Origin: Desulfovibrio desulfuricans
GTDB lineage: Bacteria > Desulfobacterota > Desulfovibrionia > Desulfovibrionales > Desulfovibrionaceae
Reading direction: 5' to 3'
DNA: 64,000 bases
NCBI RefSeq assembly: GCF_004801255.1
Contig: NZ_CP036295.1
Span: 2,120,001 to 2,184,000 of the forward strand
Under the pieces are notes generated by a model. The model did no database searches, was not told the origin of the DNA, and was given only the letters and a program-made list of their open reading frames with translations. Below are positions 54,898-64,000 of the stretch, piece by piece. The stretch's first letter is position 1. Every line of letters begins with the position of its first letter. The position numbers and the translations under genes were made by a program.

Positions 54898-55917
54898 ATG
54901 AGCGCGGCACATCCCGGATTCACCTTTCTTGTTTGCCCCGACGGGCAATTGCTGCGCGCGCGCATGGAGCAGATGCTCGCCTCGTTTCCGCCTGCGTCCG
55001 GCCAGTGGGAGCGGCACGTGTACTGGGGCGACGAGGAACCCTCCCCCCGCTTTTGGGAGCAGCTGACCCTGCAGGGCCTGTTTGGCGCGCCCAGGGTGCT
55101 GGTGGCGCGCCAGGCGCAGCTGTGGCCCGCAGCGGTATGGAAAAAAATTTCGCACGCGCTGGCCCGCCCCTCTGAGCAATGCTGGCCTTTTTTCTGCATG
55201 GAGGTGGCCTGGGACAAGGGGCAGCCCAAAATTCCCGCACACATCGCCAAGCTGCGCTGCATGGCCTTTGCCGACCAGCAGGGCTGGATATGGCGGCAGG
55301 ACGGCTTGAACGAGCGGGCGGTCAAAAAGCATGTGCTGCAGCGCGCGCACGAGCTTGGCCTGCGCTTTGAGCAGGATGCCCTGGAGCAGTTTTGCGCCTC
55401 AGTGCCGCCCGACGCCCAGGCCATCGAAAACGAACTGCGCAAGCTGCAGCTGTTGCGCAATGCCGCGCAGGATGTTGCGCGCACTGGCGCGCAAGCCCCG
55501 GAATCCGGCAACATAACCCTGGCCATGACGGCCACCGCAGCCTGGAATCCGGAATGCAACGTCTTTGACTGCATCCGTCACATGGAGGCGGGCAACCTTG
55601 CCGCGGTCTGGAAGGAACTTTCGCGCAGTCAGGACGGCGACAGCCTGCTGTTTTCTCTGCTGGCCCTGCTGGCGCGCGAGCTACGGCTGCTCTGGCAACT
55701 GTGGGCGGGCGAAAAGGTGCGCGTGCACCCCAACGAGGCGGCATTTAAAAAGCAGCTGGCTACCCGCCTGGGGCCAGCAGTGCTCGCCGAATGCATGTCC
55801 ACGGTTATGGATGCGGAGCTGCAGGTAAAGAGCGGCCGCCGGTCGCCGGGGCAAAGCCTGGATTACCTGGCCGCGCGCATGACGGATATGTTTGCCGGGG
55901 GTCGCGTACGCGCCTGA
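54898..55917 (+). CDS. holA: DNA polymerase III delta subunit
   Basis: A 339-residue clamp-loader subunit that opens the beta clamp. It is a weakly conserved AAA-like protein: LARPSEQCWPFFCMEVAWDK, the helical LGLRFEQDALEQFCASVPPDAQAIENEL region typical of HolA, and the C-terminal collar domain with FSLLALLARELRLLWQLW and LDYLAARMTDMFAGGR. The length is typical. Identification rests on these and on its place after leuS, a frequent HolA neighbourhood. Confidence 0.88.
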   Translation: MSAAHPGFTFLVCPDGQLLRARMEQMLASFPPASGQWERHVYWGDEEPSPRFWEQLTLQGLFGAPRVLVARQAQLWPAAVWKKISHALARPSEQCWPFFCMEVAWDKGQPKIPAHIAKLRCMAFADQQGWIWRQDGLNERAVKKHVLQRAHELGLRFEQDALEQFCASVPPDAQAIENELRKLQLLRNAAQDVARTGAQAPESGNITLAMTATAAWNPECNVFDCIRHMEAGNLAAVWKELSRSQDGDSLLFSLLALLARELRLLWQLWAGEKVRVHPNEAAFKKQLATRLGPAVLAECMSTVMDAELQVKSGRRSPGQSLDYLAARMTDMFAGGRVRA

Positions 55918-56119
55918 CGCAGTGCGGGCGCTGCGAGGGCGAGATCCCACCCAAGAGCGGCCCCTGACTGATCGGGTTTACGGTCGGCGTGCGCAGACAC
56001 GACTGACAAAATACAGTTTTCAAATTCTGCTCGGATCAGCGCGCGTCTTAAGGTTTGCAGGCATGCGCCCGCCTTTCGACGCACCTGCCCCTTGCGCAAC
56101 CTCCAATACTGCTTACCTT

Positions 56120-56812
56120 ATGACAGCAAAGCCAATATCCAATCCGTCCACGAGTCTCGGGCATCGTGAACGGCTGCGGCAAAGACTTGAACTCGAACCT
56201 GCGGCAGTGGCCGATTATGAAGTACTTGAGCTGCTGCTTGGCTATGGCCTGACCCGCAAGGACACAAAGCCTCTGGCCAAGGAACTCATACAGAAATTCG
56301 GGAGCATTCGAGGCGCGCTGGACGCACGGTCTGAAGAACTGCTTGAAGTTCCCGGTTTCGGGACGGGGCTTGCGGCCCTGTGGCGGGTTCTGGCCGAGAC
56401 GCGGGCGCGCTACGCGGCGGCAGAGCTGCGGCAAAAGGAAGTTCTGGCCACGCCGGAGGCTGTGGCGCGTATGGCTCAGGCCAGACTGGGGACAAACCGG
56501 CACGAGGAGTGCTGGCTGGCCCTGGTAGACAGGCGCAACCGCCTGATGGCCTGGGAGCGCTTGCGCAGAGGCGGCATTGCAGAGGTTGCGATTTACCCGA
56601 GGGATGTTCTTGAAGCAGCCCTGTTGCGAAAGGCCAGCGGCATCATACTGGTGCACAACCACCCCGGCGGTAATCCGGGGCCGTCGCAGGAAGACCGCCT
56701 GCTCACAGAAGAGCTGCAAAGACTGGCCCCCCGCATGGGGCTGCGCTTTCTGGATCACGTCATCGTTACAGATGGAGACTGCTACAGCATAACGCAATCA
56801 CAACGCATTTGA
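56120..56812 (+). CDS. radC: RadC/JAB-domain protein
   Basis: A 230-residue RadC family protein. An N-terminal helix-hairpin-helix ([17 protein letters not shown]) precedes a JAB1/MPN metalloprotease-like domain with [20 protein letters not shown], the HxHP-x7-S-x2-D zinc motif. Despite the name, a DNA-repair role is unproven. The start is uncertain: the ATG at 56120 lacks a clear ribosome-binding site, and an ATG at 56063 is in frame. lon begins 26 bases downstream. Confidence 0.85.
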   Translation: MTAKPISNPSTSLGHRERLRQRLELEPAAVADYEVLELLLGYGLTRKDTKPLAKELIQKFGSIRGALDARSEELLEVPGFGTGLAALWRVLAETRARYAAAELRQKEVLATPEAVARMAQARLGTNRHEECWLALVDRRNRLMAWERLRRGGIAEVAIYPRDVLEAALLRKASGIILVHNHPGGNPGPSQEDRLLTEELQRLAPRMGLRFLDHVIVTDGDCYSITQSQRI

Positions 56813-56838
56813 ATCGAAAGCAGTCGGGGAGAATATAT

Positions 56839-59424
56839 ATGGCTGACATCAATGAAAAAGACATTTTGTTGCACCAGGGCGAACCCGTCGAGGCAGAACC
56901 TGCCATCGATGCGGATCAGGACAAGCCGGAGCTGAGCGCACACGAAGCGCTGGAGCGCGAGGGCGGACTTAACACCGCCGCGCAGAGCATCCCTGATACC
57001 TTGCCCGTATTGCCCGTGCGCGACGTGGTGATCTTCAACTATATGATTCTGCCGCTTTTTATCGGGCGCGACAAATCCGTTCAGGCGGTGGACGCAGCCC
57101 TCAAAAACGGACGGCATCTGCTGGTCTGCGCCCAAAGGGAAGAATCTACCGAAGATCCCAAACCGGAAGACCTCTATGAAGTCGGCACGGTGGTGCAGGT
57201 TATGCGCATGCTCAAGATGCCCGATTCGCGGGTAAAAATTCTTGTGCAGGGCGTCAGCCGCGCCCGCGTTACCGGCTACCGTCAGGTTGAGCCTTTTCTT
57301 GAGGCCCGAGTGGAAACCCTGCCGGAGCAGATTCCGGTTGTGGACGCCACAGTCGAGGCGCTGCTGCGCTCTGTGCGCGAGCAGAGCGAAAAGGTGCTGA
57401 CCCTGCGCGGCCTTTCATCGCCCGACGTGCTCGCAGTGCTGCAGGGCGTGGACGATCCTGGCCGTCTGGCCGATCTTATCGCCGCCAACATGCGCATGAA
57501 AACCGCCGACGCCCAACGTATTCTCGAGGCGGAAAACCCCATCGACCGTCTCATGCTGGTCAATACCCAGCTGCAGCGCGAGGTGGAGGTGGCCACCGTG
57601 CAGGCGCGCATCCAGAGTTCGGCCCGTGAGGGCATGGACAAGGCGCAGAAGGATTACTTTCTGCGCGAGCAGCTCAAGGCCATCCGCACCGAGCTTGGCG
57701 ACAAGGACGAAGACGGCGAGGAGGATCTTGAAAACCTCAAGCAGGCCCTCGAAAAAGCCGGGCTGCCCAAGGATGTGCGCAAGGAGGCCGACAAGCAGCT
57801 GCGCCGCCTCTCGGGCATGCACGCCGATTCTTCCGAGGCCAACGTGGTGCGCACCTACCTTGACTGGCTGGTGGATCTGCCGTGGAAAAAGTTTTCGCGC
57901 GACAGGCTCGACATTGTTCATGCCAAGCAGATTCTGGACGAGGATCACTGCGGACTCGACAAAATCAAGGACCGCATCCTCGAATTTTTGAGCGTGCGCA
58001 AGCTCAACCCGCAGTCCAAGGGTCCCATCCTGTGCTTTGCGGGCCCTCCCGGCGTGGGCAAAACCTCGCTTGGCCGCTCCATCGCGCGGGCTATGGGCCG
58101 CAAGTTCCAGCGGCTTTCGCTGGGCGGCATGCACGACGAGGCCGAGATACGCGGCCACCGGCGAACCTACATTGGCGCCATGCCGGGGCGTATCATCCAG
58201 GCGCTCAAGCAGGCGGGCACGCGCAATCCTGTTATCGTGCTGGACGAGGTGGACAAGCTGGGCACGGATTTCAGGGGCGACCCCTCCTCCGCCCTGCTGG
58301 AAGTGCTTGACCCGGAACAGAACAACACCTTCAGCGATCATTACCTGAACGTGCCCTTTGATCTTTCCAAGGTCATGTTTTTGTGCACGGCCAACCATCT
58401 GGAGACCATCCCGGCGGCCCTGCGCGACCGTATGGAGGTTATTTCGCTGCCTGGCTACACCATGCAGGAAAAAGCCCAGATCGCCCGCATCCATCTGCTG
58501 CCCAAAAAAGTGGCGGACAACGGCCTGGCCGCAAAAGACGTGGAGTTGACCGAGCCGGCGCTGGAAAAAATTATCAGGGAATACACGCGCGAGGCAGGCC
58601 TGCGCAACCTTGAGCGCGAGCTTTCGTCCATCTGCCGCAAACTGGCCCGGAGCAAAGCCGAGGGCAAAAAGCCGCCCTTCAAGGTTGACGCGGCCGATGT
58701 GGAAAAACTGCTGGGCGCGCCCCGCTTTATTGAAGACGAAAAGGAAAAGAAGCTCATGCCCGGCATGGCTCTGGGCCTGGCCTGGACCCCGGCCGGCGGC
58801 GAGGTGCTTACGGTTGAGGCCACAGTCATGAAGGGCAAGGGAGGCCTTACCCTTACCGGCCAGCTTGGCGACGTCATGAAAGAAAGCGCCCAGGCGGCGC
58901 TGAGCTACATACGCAGCCGCGCTGAAGACCTCGGCGTGGACCCCGACTTTGTGGGCAAGTACGATCTGCACGTGCACGTACCCGCAGGGGCAACCCCCAA
59001 GGATGGCCCCTCGGCGGGCGTGACGCTGACAACGGCGCTCATTTCTGCGCTCAGCGGGCGTCGGGTACGCGCCGACCTGTGCATGACCGGCGAGATAACC
59101 CTGCAGGGACGAGTGCTGCCCGTGGGCGGCATCAAGGAAAAAATTCTGGCGGGCGTGACGCGCGGCCTCAGGCATGTGGCCATCCCGCACCAGAACGTCA
59201 AGGATCTTGAAGACGTGCCCAAGGAACTGCTCAAGCGCATAACGGTGCATCCCATCCACCATTATGACGAACTGCTGCCTCTGGTTTTTGAAACCAAGGG
59301 CGGACGCGGGGGCAGCTCCTCGGCTGGCAAGAGCGGCGCAACAAAGGCGGAAGAACCCGCCGCTGCTGCGGCCAAACCTGTCAGCGGCAGGGGCCGCAAA
59401 CGCCCTGCCGAAGCCGGAGCCTGA
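56839..59424 (+). CDS. lon: ATP-dependent Lon protease
   Basis: An 861-residue AAA+ serine protease of protein quality control. The LON substrate domain starts [20 protein letters not shown] after an acidic N-terminal extension of about 55 residues. Walker [10 protein letters not shown] is at 402-410 and Walker B is [10 protein letters not shown]. The catalytic dyad is Ser725 ([10 protein letters not shown]) and Lys766 ([10 protein letters not shown]). The C-terminus adds about 50 Gly/Ser/Ala/Lys-rich residues beyond the protease. GGGGAGA precedes the ATG at 56839; a start ten codons earlier is less likely. Confidence 0.96.
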   Translation: MADINEKDILLHQGEPVEAEPAIDADQDKPELSAHEALEREGGLNTAAQSIPDTLPVLPVRDVVIFNYMILPLFIGRDKSVQAVDAALKNGRHLLVCAQREESTEDPKPEDLYEVGTVVQVMRMLKMPDSRVKILVQGVSRARVTGYRQVEPFLEARVETLPEQIPVVDATVEALLRSVREQSEKVLTLRGLSSPDVLAVLQGVDDPGRLADLIAANMRMKTADAQRILEAENPIDRLMLVNTQLQREVEVATVQARIQSSAREGMDKAQKDYFLREQLKAIRTELGDKDEDGEEDLENLKQALEKAGLPKDVRKEADKQLRRLSGMHADSSEANVVRTYLDWLVDLPWKKFSRDRLDIVHAKQILDEDHCGLDKIKDRILEFLSVRKLNPQSKGPILCFAGPPGVGKTSLGRSIARAMGRKFQRLSLGGMHDEAEIRGHRRTYIGAMPGRIIQALKQAGTRNPVIVLDEVDKLGTDFRGDPSSALLEVLDPEQNNTFSDHYLNVPFDLSKVMFLCTANHLETIPAALRDRMEVISLPGYTMQEKAQIARIHLLPKKVADNGLAAKDVELTEPALEKIIREYTREAGLRNLERELSSICRKLARSKAEGKKPPFKVDAADVEKLLGAPRFIEDEKEKKLMPGMALGLAWTPAGGEVLTVEATVMKGKGGLTLTGQLGDVMKESAQAALSYIRSRAEDLGVDPDFVGKYDLHVHVPAGATPKDGPSAGVTLTTALISALSGRRVRADLCMTGEITLQGRVLPVGGIKEKILAGVTRGLRHVAIPHQNVKDLEDVPKELLKRITVHPIHHYDELLPLVFETKGGRGGSSSAGKSGATKAEEPAAAAAKPVSGRGRKRPAEAGA

Positions 59425-59429
59425 CCTGC

Positions 59430-60296
59430 GTGCGGCTCAGACAGTATATTGATGAAGCTACCGCGCAATTGACCAGGGCGGGGGTGGACAGCCCCCGCCT
59501 TTGCGCGGAAGTTCTGGCCCGCGAGGCCCTGGGCGGCGATGCCGCAAGCTCCGCGCGGCTTTTCTGCATTCTGGCGGCAGACCGGCAAATTGAACCGGAC
59601 GAGAGGCAAAGGCTGGATGCGCTGGTCGCCCAACGCGCCACCGGACAGCCCCTGGCGCAGATCATTGGCCGCAAGGAATTTTATGGGCGCGACTTTGTAG
59701 TAACCCGCCACACGCTTATCCCACGGCCAGAGACAGAGCTGCTCGTCGATACGGCGCTTGAGCTGCTGCCCGAAGAACCACTGCGTTTTGCGGACCTTGG
59801 CGCGGGCACAGGCTGCATCGGCCTGACCCTGCTGGCCGAGCGCCCCGCCTGGAGCGGCCTGCTTGTGGACATCTGCCCGCAGGCCATAGCAGTAACCGCC
59901 CAAAACACCAGGCTGCTGGGCCTTGAGGGCCGGGCCGCAGCCGTGCGGAGCGACATGTGCAGGCCTCCGCTCAAGGCCCAATCGTTGCGTCTGCTTGTGA
60001 GCAACCCGCCGTACATTGCCGAGGCCGAGCGGCACATGGTCATGGACGAGGTGTTGCACAACGAGCCGCACAGCGCGCTGTTTTCGGACAACAACGGGCT
60101 TTCCCACCTGGCGGCCGCCATACAGGCGGCGGCTTTTGCCCTGCAGCCGGGCGGCTGGGTGCTGCTTGAGCACGGCGCGGAGCAGGCGCAGGCCGTCGCA
60201 GGGCTGCTGCGCGCCACGAGTATTTTTAAAAAAATTGAAAATAAACGGGATATTGCCCAACTTTACCGTTGCACATTGGCACAAAAAGGGCTATAA
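59430..60296 (+). CDS. prmC: Peptide chain release factor glutamine methyltransferase
   Basis: A 288-residue SAM-dependent enzyme that methylates the GGQ glutamine of release factors RF1 and RF2. The catalytic motif LLVSNPPYIAEAERH, SAM-binding FADLGAGTGCIGLTLLAE and the pre-motif IPRPETELLVD are clear. It starts with GTG five bases after the lon stop, with GGAG in the end of lon, so the two are co-transcribed. The normal PrmC neighbour prfA is not beside it here. Confidence 0.94.
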   Translation: MRLRQYIDEATAQLTRAGVDSPRLCAEVLAREALGGDAASSARLFCILAADRQIEPDERQRLDALVAQRATGQPLAQIIGRKEFYGRDFVVTRHTLIPRPETELLVDTALELLPEEPLRFADLGAGTGCIGLTLLAERPAWSGLLVDICPQAIAVTAQNTRLLGLEGRAAAVRSDMCRPPLKAQSLRLLVSNPPYIAEAERHMVMDEVLHNEPHSALFSDNNGLSHLAAAIQAAAFALQPGGWVLLEHGAEQAQAVAGLLRATSIFKKIENKRDIAQLYRCTLAQKGL

Positions 60297-60392
60297 GGCC
60301 AAATCGTTTCTGCGCTAGTTTCGCATGAAGCGGTAAAAAGCAGCACGGCTCACCATAATTTGAAAAAAATTGAGCCAAAGCGATTTTTTTGC

Positions 60393-60421
60393 TTGCCAAG
60401 CAAAATGAAAATGGCTAATAA
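60393..60421 (+). promoter_or_regulatory. Promoter of the tRNA-tuf operon
   Basis: TTGCCA at 60393-60398, 17 bases, TAATAA at 60416-60421, 11 bases before the first tRNA. Spacing is ideal for transcription starting just upstream of tRNA-Thr, and the upstream stretch is A/T-rich as in strong tRNA promoters. Confidence 0.65.
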
Positions 60422-60432
60422 GCTGTGTTGCC

Positions 60433-60508
60433 GCTGGCGTAGCTCAACTGGCAGAGCAGCTGATTTGTAATCAGCAGGTTGCGGGTTCGAGTCCCATCGC
60501 CAGCTCCA
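60433..60508 (+). tRNA. tRNA-Thr (anticodon TGT)
   Basis: 76 bases with the acceptor GCTGGCG/CGCCAGC, encoded CCA, D-arm with AGCTCAACTGGCAGAGC, anticodon loop TTTGTAA on a GCTGA/TCAGC stem, and T-arm GGTTCGAGTCC. Reads ACA codons (and by wobble others). It is the first gene of a tRNA-Thr/Tyr/Gly-tuf array. Confidence 0.96.
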
Positions 60509-60554
60509 CAAGAAGCTGAACGAAGATCGGACCATCCGACTTTGCGGCAAGAGT

Positions 60555-60640
60555 GGAGGGGTTCCCGAGTGGCCAAAGGGAACAGACTGTAAATCTGTCG
60601 TCGTAAGACTTCGGTGGTTCAAATCCACCCCCCTCCACCA
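60555..60640 (+). tRNA. tRNA-Tyr (anticodon GTA)
   Basis: 86 bases with a long variable arm as expected for Tyr, acceptor GGAGGGG/CCCCTCC with encoded ACCA, anticodon loop CTGTAAA on an ACAGA/TCTGT stem, and T-loop GTTCAAATC. Confidence 0.96.
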
Positions 60641-60741
60641 CCACTTTTCCGTCGCCAAATACTGGACGGTTGGTGGCTGGTTTAATAAAAACTGCCTTGG
60701 CTGTAGGAGACAGGAAGCCTGTCGGGGAACTACGGTAGCGT

Positions 60742-60817
60742 GCGGGAATAGCTCAACGGCTAGAGCATCAGCCTTCCAAGCTGAGGGTTGCGGGTTCGAA
60801 TCCCGTTTCCCGCTCCA
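60742..60817 (+). tRNA. tRNA-Gly (anticodon TCC)
   Basis: 76 bases, acceptor GCGGGAA/TTCCCGC with encoded TCCA, anticodon loop CTTCCAA on TCAGC/GCTGA, T-arm GGTTCGAATCC. It lies 216 bases before tuf; that gap holds only a short CCCTGG/CCAGGG hairpin at 60871-60885. Confidence 0.96.
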
Positions 60818-61033
60818 AATCCTGCCTGATTCCGCCTCCCCCTCAGTCACCTTGTCCGCCAATGCACGTTCCCTGGTGTCCAGGGACTGAATGCGGATAG
60901 CGGGCCGCCCAACGGAACTTCCCACTGCCGCAGCCGTTACGCGAGGAGCAGGCGTTACAGCAAGCTCGAATTCAACAAAGAATTTAGTAACGCAGGTAAA
61001 ACGCAAACATTTTTTTCTCCAGGGAGACGTACA

Positions 61034-62227
<1,194 letters not shown>

Positions 62228-62230
62228 CAT

Positions 62231-62380
62231 ATGCGAGTTAACATCATTCTAGCTTGCACCGAGTGCAAGCGCCGCAACTACAGCACCCGGAAGAACAAGA
62301 AAAACACTACCGGGCGGCTGGAAATGAAGAAATATTGTCCCTGGGACAAGAAGCACACGTTGCATCGCGAAACCAGGTAA
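62231..62380 (+). CDS. rpmG: 50S ribosomal protein L33
   Basis: A 49-residue protein too short for the usual length cut: [17 protein letters not shown], then [20 protein letters not shown] and HRETR. The standard zinc-binding form has two CxxC pairs; here the first (CTEC) is complete, but the second reads CPWD, with Asp for the fourth cysteine. It starts three bases after the tuf stop. A tRNA-Trp follows after 44 bases. Confidence 0.95.
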   Translation: MRVNIILACTECKRRNYSTRKNKKNTTGRLEMKKYCPWDKKHTLHRETR

Positions 62381-62424
62381 TACAAACTTCCGCCGGGGGG
62401 CGTTAAGCCCCCCGGACGGTGCGC

Positions 62425-62501
62425 AGGGCAGTAGCTCTAACGGCTAGAGCGGCGGTCTCCAAAACCGCATGTTGGGGGTTCGAATCCCTCCTGCCCTGCC
62501 A
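62425..62501 (+). tRNA. tRNA-Trp (anticodon CCA)
   Basis: 77 bases with acceptor AGGGCAG/CTGCCCT and encoded GCCA, anticodon loop CTCCAAA on GCGGT/ACCGC, T-arm GGGTTCGAATCCC. It lies between rpmG and secE, where tRNA-Trp is found in many bacteria. Confidence 0.96.
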
Positions 62502-62523
62502 TTTTTTATCTCCGGATTACACC

Positions 62524-62763
62524 ATGGCAAAAAAACAAGCTCAAGCTGCCGACCTTAAGGCTGACAAAGGCCCCAACCCTGTCGTACGGTTTACACGCTA
62601 CGTTGAGGATGCCAAGGCCGAATTGCGCAAAGTTACCTGGCCTACGATGCAGGAAACTCGCAAAGCCACCTTGGCCGTTTTGGGCTTCGTAGCCGTGATG
62701 GCTGTTATTCTGGGGCTGGTGGACTTTGGTCTGTCTTCCCTGATCAAGACCCTACTGTCCTGA
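62524..62763 (+). CDS. secE: Preprotein translocase subunit SecE
   Basis: A 79-residue single-helix SecE of the SecYEG channel. An amphipathic cytosolic helix with YVEDAKAELRKVTWPTMQET (the conserved KVTWP motif) is followed by the transmembrane helix about 48-70. The polar N-terminus of 25 residues is rich in Lys and Ala. It is eight bases before nusG, the invariant secE-nusG-rplK order. Confidence 0.96.
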   Translation: MAKKQAQAADLKADKGPNPVVRFTRYVEDAKAELRKVTWPTMQETRKATLAVLGFVAVMAVILGLVDFGLSSLIKTLLS

Positions 62764-62771
62764 AGGCCAAT

Positions 62772-63344
62772 ATGAAAGACCCTGTTATCGACGAAACTTC
62801 CGAGCTCTGCAAAAAGGCTCGCTGGTACATCGTGCACACCTACTCTGGTTTTGAGCAGCGTGTGCAGAAGACCATTAACGAGTTGCGCCGCACCGGGCAG
62901 GATGAGGGGCTTATTGAGGAAATTGTTGTGCCCACGGAAAAGGTCATCGAACCTACCAAGGGCGGCCAGCAACGCACCTCTACTCGCAAGTTCTACCCCG
63001 GGTATGTCATGGTTCGCATGACCATGACGGATCTTTCCTGGCATCTGGTTCAGTCCATCCCCAAGGTCACGGGGTTTGTTGGCGGCAAAAACCGTCCTAC
63101 CCCGATGCGTGAAAGCGAAGCCCAGCGCATACTCGATCTCATGGAGTCGCGCCAGGAAACGCCAAGGCCCAAGTTCAACTTTGACCGCGGCGACGAAGTA
63201 CGCGTTATTGAAGGGCCGTTTGGCGGCTTCAATGGCGTTGTGGAAGACGTCAACTACGACAAGGGGAAACTGCGCGTTTCCGTTTCCATTTTTGGTCGTC
63301 AGACCCCTGTGGAACTGGATTTTGTGCAGGTATCCAAAGGTTAA
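62772..63344 (+). CDS. nusG: Transcription termination/antitermination factor NusG
   Basis: A 190-residue RNA polymerase elongation factor. NGN domain start KARWYIVHTYSGFEQRVQKT and the conserved FYPGYVMVRMTM, then the KOW domain with FDRGDEVRVIEGPFGGFNGV to the C-terminus, which links to Rho or ribosomal S10. Normal length. An alternative later start is unlikely because the NGN strand would be lost. Confidence 0.97.
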   Translation: MKDPVIDETSELCKKARWYIVHTYSGFEQRVQKTINELRRTGQDEGLIEEIVVPTEKVIEPTKGGQQRTSTRKFYPGYVMVRMTMTDLSWHLVQSIPKVTGFVGGKNRPTPMRESEAQRILDLMESRQETPRPKFNFDRGDEVRVIEGPFGGFNGVVEDVNYDKGKLRVSVSIFGRQTPVELDFVQVSKG

Positions 63345-63408
63345 TGACTTGCCCCCGCGCGGTCGGGTTTGCCCTGACCAGTGCGAGCAGCGATGAAGGA
63401 TAACGCAA

Positions 63409-63831
63409 ATGGCCAAGAAAGAAGTTGCCAAAATCAAACTGCAGATCCCCGCAGGCGCGGCTAACCCCTCGCCGCCGGTGGGTCCCGCTTTGGGTCAGCA
63501 TGGCCTGAACATCATGGGTTTCTGCAAGGAATTCAATGCCCGCACCATGGAACAGAAGGGCACCATCATTCCTGTGGTCATCACCGTGTATGCTGACCGC
63601 TCTTTCACCTTCATCACCAAGACCCCCCCGGCCTCGGTGCTGATCATGAAAGCCGCCAAGATCGAAAAGGGTTCCGGCGAACCCAACCGTAACAAGGTTG
63701 GCAGCCTGACCATGGCTCAGGTTGAAGAAATCGCCAAGCTGAAGCTGCCCGATCTGAATGCTGCCAGCGTTGAAGCTGCGGTGAAGTCCATTGCTGGCAC
63801 CGCTCGCAGCATGGGCATTGACGTTAAGTAA
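63409..63831 (+). CDS. rplK: 50S ribosomal protein L11
   Basis: A 140-residue ribosomal stalk-base protein: [35 protein letters not shown] and the C-terminal rRNA-binding part with [17 protein letters not shown] and [20 protein letters not shown] precedes the ATG. Expected to be co-transcribed with rplA downstream. Confidence 0.97.
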   Translation: MAKKEVAKIKLQIPAGAANPSPPVGPALGQHGLNIMGFCKEFNARTMEQKGTIIPVVITVYADRSFTFITKTPPASVLIMKAAKIEKGSGEPNRNKVGSLTMAQVEEIAKLKLPDLNAASVEAAVKSIAGTARSMGIDVK

Positions 63832-64000
63832 GGCTCCTTTTTACGCCGTGAGCGCCTCTGGGCGCTCGTTGCATATACGGCAAACCAGCCTTACGGCTTG
63901 ACGGCATACGCCTGACGGCCATCGTTGAAATCAATTGTACTGCCGCCTTTGCGCAAGACAAAGTCCGGCAGGAGATGCAAAACGAAAGGATTATCTCATG
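63832..64000 (+). other. rplK-rplA intergenic region and probable rplA start codon
   Basis: A 166-base gap after rplK ends in AAAGGA and an ATG at 63998-64000, the expected start of rplA (ribosomal protein L1); its coding sequence lies outside the window. The gap holds a hairpin GAGCGCC/GGCGCTC at 63850-63867 without a T-run. It is longer than usual for this pair and could carry control of L1 translation. Confidence 0.6.

Noticed and set aside
57415-59262. Long antisense frame (615 codons) opposite lon
   Set aside because: Same artefact; lon is complete with all catalytic residues.

Overview
The window looks like a chromosome segment of a high-GC, sulfate-reducing, anaerobic deltaproteobacterium of the Desulfovibrionaceae, probably Desulfovibrio sensu stricto. 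The evidence is the multihaem cytochrome c / NrfD redox operon, the gene order rpmF-plsX-fabH-fabG-acpP-fabF-glyA-(dCMP deaminase)-rib-nusB-leuS, and the block tRNA-Thr/Tyr/Gly-tuf-rpmG-tRNA-Trp-secE-nusG-rplK. Coding density is high. I saw no insertion sequence, prophage, CRISPR array or rRNA gene.

Layout: 1-1.0 kb, an incomplete membrane protein and a small lipoprotein. 1.1-3.7 kb, a metNIQ methionine importer on the minus strand. 4.0-5.1 kb, a NapH-like membrane polyferredoxin. 5.2-15.2 kb, the most remarkable locus: a nine-gene minus-strand operon. Read in the direction of transcription it encodes a divergent FdhD, a Tat-signal four-cluster ferredoxin, an aldehyde:ferredoxin-oxidoreductase (AOR) family protein, a YdhW-position protein, a Tat-signal HybA/HmcB-like ferredoxin, an NrfD/HmcC-like quinone protein, a 41-residue HmcD-like peptide, an HmcE/NarI-like membrane protein and a 16-haem cytochrome c. 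moeA (molybdenum/tungsten cofactor insertion) diverges from it across a 0.5 kb AT-rich regulatory gap. The operon reads as the front half of E. coli ydhYVWX joined to the membrane and periplasmic half of the Desulfovibrio hmc complex, and I consider it the candidate undescribed system.

17-41 kb is mixed housekeeping and accessory content: an AraC regulator with a LysE exporter, a DUF4139 protein, EttA, a bile-acid/sodium-symporter family protein, RidA, a methyltransferase, 6-phosphogluconolactonase, an M15 peptidase, an MtaB-type tRNA methylthiotransferase, a DJ-1 protein, FmdB, yicC-remA-gmk-pyrF-TPR-recJ, a chemoreceptor, a Sel1 protein, a GIY-YIG protein and a second LysE exporter.

41.4-54.7 kb is a long plus-strand run for phospholipid and fatty-acid initiation (plsX, fab, acpP), glycine/one-carbon metabolism (glyA), riboflavin (ribD, ribE, ribH, without ribBA), nusB and leuS. 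It is interrupted only by a 128-bp tandem repeat after glyA. 54.9-60.3 kb carries holA, radC, lon and prmC. 60.4-64 kb is the translation/transcription block with four tRNA genes and the start of the ribosomal protein operon; the last three bases are probably the rplA start codon.
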